DNA of 43,964 nt from positions 1 through 43,964 of the IMG/VR virus record IMGVR_UViG_3300028174_000006, one strand, 5' to 3'. A model generated the notes under the pieces. It saw only the letters and a program-made list of their open reading frames with translations. It ran no database searches and was not told the DNA's origin. The stretch is from a virus. Each line of letters starts with the position of its first letter. Position 1 is the stretch's first letter. Position numbers and translations under genes: made by a program. Below, piece after piece: positions 42,610 to 43,964 of this stretch.

Positions 42610-43964
42610 ATGGCCACCGCTTCGATTGACAGCTCCGTCACTGCACCCACACCGAAAGGTAGTGTCATCGGCGCCAGCCGTGACGACCTCGAAGTCAACG
42701 ATGTCGTCCTTCTAAACTCCGTCAACGCGGGGACCGCATACGCATGGTCCATTGCGTTTTCGCCGTCCGGAAGTGTCGCTGCCTTCTCCGGGTCTGCCGT
42801 GGCTCAGAGCCCAGGCTCCTTCACAGTAGACAAGGAAGGACCCTACCTGGTTCGGCTCTCGTACACCGACGGAACAGGCACCACCGAACAGTTCGTACGT
42901 CTGAGGGCTCTCACCGCAGTCGGCGGGGTCAAGCTTGTTCCCGCCGGAGAAGCTGTCGGCCCCGTGCCGGTTCCGGTTGACATCACCCCTGCGGGCTGGG
43001 CTGACGATCAAAATGACAACCTGCTCGCTATCCTGGGTCTTATCAAGACAACCGGGTCGACGGGTCGGTTGCTCTACGTGGATGCCGCCCAAGGAGACTA
43101 CACCACCATCCAGGCAGCCGTCGACTACGCTCAAGCGCAGAGCCCTTCGACGGCCTTGCCCTGGGTAGTCCTCGTCCGCCCAGGAACGTACACCGAAGAC
43201 CTTGTTTTCAAGCCCTACGTCCACGTGTTCGGCTGGCCTGGCGGGGAGCTGACTAAGGTCGTTCGGATCCGCAACTCCTCTGCAACACACACCGCTGTTC
43301 TGCCTCTAAGCGGCGACACCCTGGTCCTGTCCAACCTGTACTTCGCGAGGCTTGACGCCAGCGCGAACGCAGTCCTTAGCCAGACTGGAGCGGGAGCCCT
43401 CAAGGTAGTCGGCTGCTCTTTGATCGCGTCCGGGTCGGGAAGCCCCCAGGGACCTGCGATTATCACGGCTGGGACAGGAAGTCTTGAGCTCCGCAACTGC
43501 CACCTGCTCTCGAATGTAGCAGCTTCGGCGGCCAGCCTTTCCTTGCAGGTCGGGGCGGGCACCACGGCCGACATCTGGGACTCCCACTTTTCGGTCCGAG
43601 GTCTCTATGCTGTAGCAGGCTCCACTGTAAGCATCCGGGACTCAGTCTTTGAAGTGGGAGGCACCTACGGGATCTGGTCCGACGCCACGACCTTCACAAT
43701 GGACTACACCGCTGTTAGCGGAGCCTCTTCTTCCGACGTAGCGTTCAACCCCGCTGGCGCAGCAGTGACCGGGAACGTGGCGGCCACTATTCGGTGGTGT
43801 GTGCTGGACGGCCTGGTCTTCGATAAGACGGGCGTCACTGGGACGACTTCTCTCTCGCTGGGGGCGGTGGACCACGGGACATTGAGTTTCCCCGGAGGGT
43901 CCCCCACCACCTTGTCGGCAACGGTGCCCTCCAGTACCGTCTTCTTCAACAACGCCGTGACCGG
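42610..43964 (+). CDS. Beta-helix surface protein (3' end outside window)
   Basis: Open from ATG 42610 to the right edge: 451 complete codons with no stop, so the C-terminus is missing. Residues 1-~125 duplicate the Ig-like domain of the 41774 protein (S-R-D-D-L-E-V-N-D-V-V-L-L; S-P-G-S-F-T-V; R-L-R-A-L-T). From ~155 a pectate-lyase-like beta-helix starts (Y-V-D-A-A-Q-G-D-Y-T-T-I-Q-A-A-V-D, W-V-V-L-V-R-P-G-T-Y-T-E-D), closely resembling the helix start of the 18921 protein. The rest is repetitive short strands. Likely fibre, spike or head-surface appendage anchored by the N-terminal domain. Confidence 0.7.
   Translation, partial: MATASIDSSVTAPTPKGSVIGASRDDLEVNDVVLLNSVNAGTAYAWSIAFSPSGSVAAFSGSAVAQSPGSFTVDKEGPYLVRLSYTDGTGTTEQFVRLRALTAVGGVKLVPAGEAVGPVPVPVDITPAGWADDQNDNLLAILGLIKTTGSTGRLLYVDAAQGDYTTIQAAVDYAQAQSPSTALPWVVLVRPGTYTEDLVFKPYVHVFGWPGGELTKVVRIRNSSATHTAVLPLSGDTLVLSNLYFARLDASANAVLSQTGAGALKVVGCSLIASGSGSPQGPAIITAGTGSLELRNCHLLSNVAASAASLSLQVGAGTTADIWDSHFSVRGLYAVAGSTVSIRDSVFEVGGTYGIWSDATTFTMDYTAVSGASSSDVAFNPAGAAVTGNVAATIRWCVLDGLVFDKTGVTGTTSLSLGAVDHGTLSFPGGSPTTLSATVPSSTVFFNNAVT

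Overview
The window is a stretch of a tailed bacteriophage genome (Caudoviricetes) with a contractile tail. It carries a tail sheath, a likely small terminase, a large terminase, a portal, a prohead protease, scaffold-type proteins and an HK97-fold major capsid protein. Apart from one small gene, everything reads on the + strand, in tightly packed and often overlapping genes (ATGA, GTGA, TTGA and TGATG junctions). Base composition is high in G+C and Shine-Dalgarno sites are strong. Protein sizes and the large accessory load suggest a large-genome myovirus. Nothing in the sequence names the host.

Layout. (1) 2-4756: 3' part of a very large tail sheath gene, cut by the left edge. (2) 4833-6341: a zinc-finger homing-type endonuclease. 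(3) 6388-12648: small genes of mostly unknown function, including an HD-hydrolase frame split by an in-frame TGA and a C39-like cysteine peptidase. (4) 12688-21775: virion and packaging block with a beta-rich virion protein, likely TerS, TerL, a small head protein, portal, a beta-helix protein and a neck-like protein. (5) 21823-34849: accessory block ending in two huge multi-enzyme fusions. One combines a CCA-adding-type nucleotidyltransferase, a Swiss-Army-Knife-type HAD phosphatase and a 2H phosphoesterase. The other, 2130 aa, combines an Ntn-hydrolase-like domain, GNAT, a complete topoisomerase IB active site, a zinc ribbon, a ParB-like motif, an InPase-like domain and a long coiled coil. 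(6) 35007-41199: head assembly block (core/scaffold, Zn-ribbon protein, prohead protease, acidic scaffold, head protein, major capsid protein), closed by strong hairpin terminators. (7) 41286-41702: a lone minus-strand gene. (8) 41774-43964: two paralogous surface/fibre-type proteins, the second cut by the right edge.

How it may fit together. A short peptide signature, roughly R-[VL]-[AS]-x-[RK]-[YFW], recurs in at least six of the non-structural proteins of blocks 3, 5 and 6. It lies at their ends or between their domains, and I do not see it in sheath, terminase, portal or capsid proteins. My main hypothesis is that these enzymes are head-packaged or virion-associated cargo, and that the signature is a capsid-targeting and/or prohead-protease processing element. 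The large fusions would then be packaged polyproteins ('polyvalent proteins') delivered with the DNA to repair RNA, relax DNA and modify host targets. This is inference from sequence alone and needs virion proteomics. Two in-frame Pro-TGA stops, a repeated GGTAGR-type upstream element and repeated acidic 'SSKKA' blocks in the scaffold proteins are further unexplained signals.
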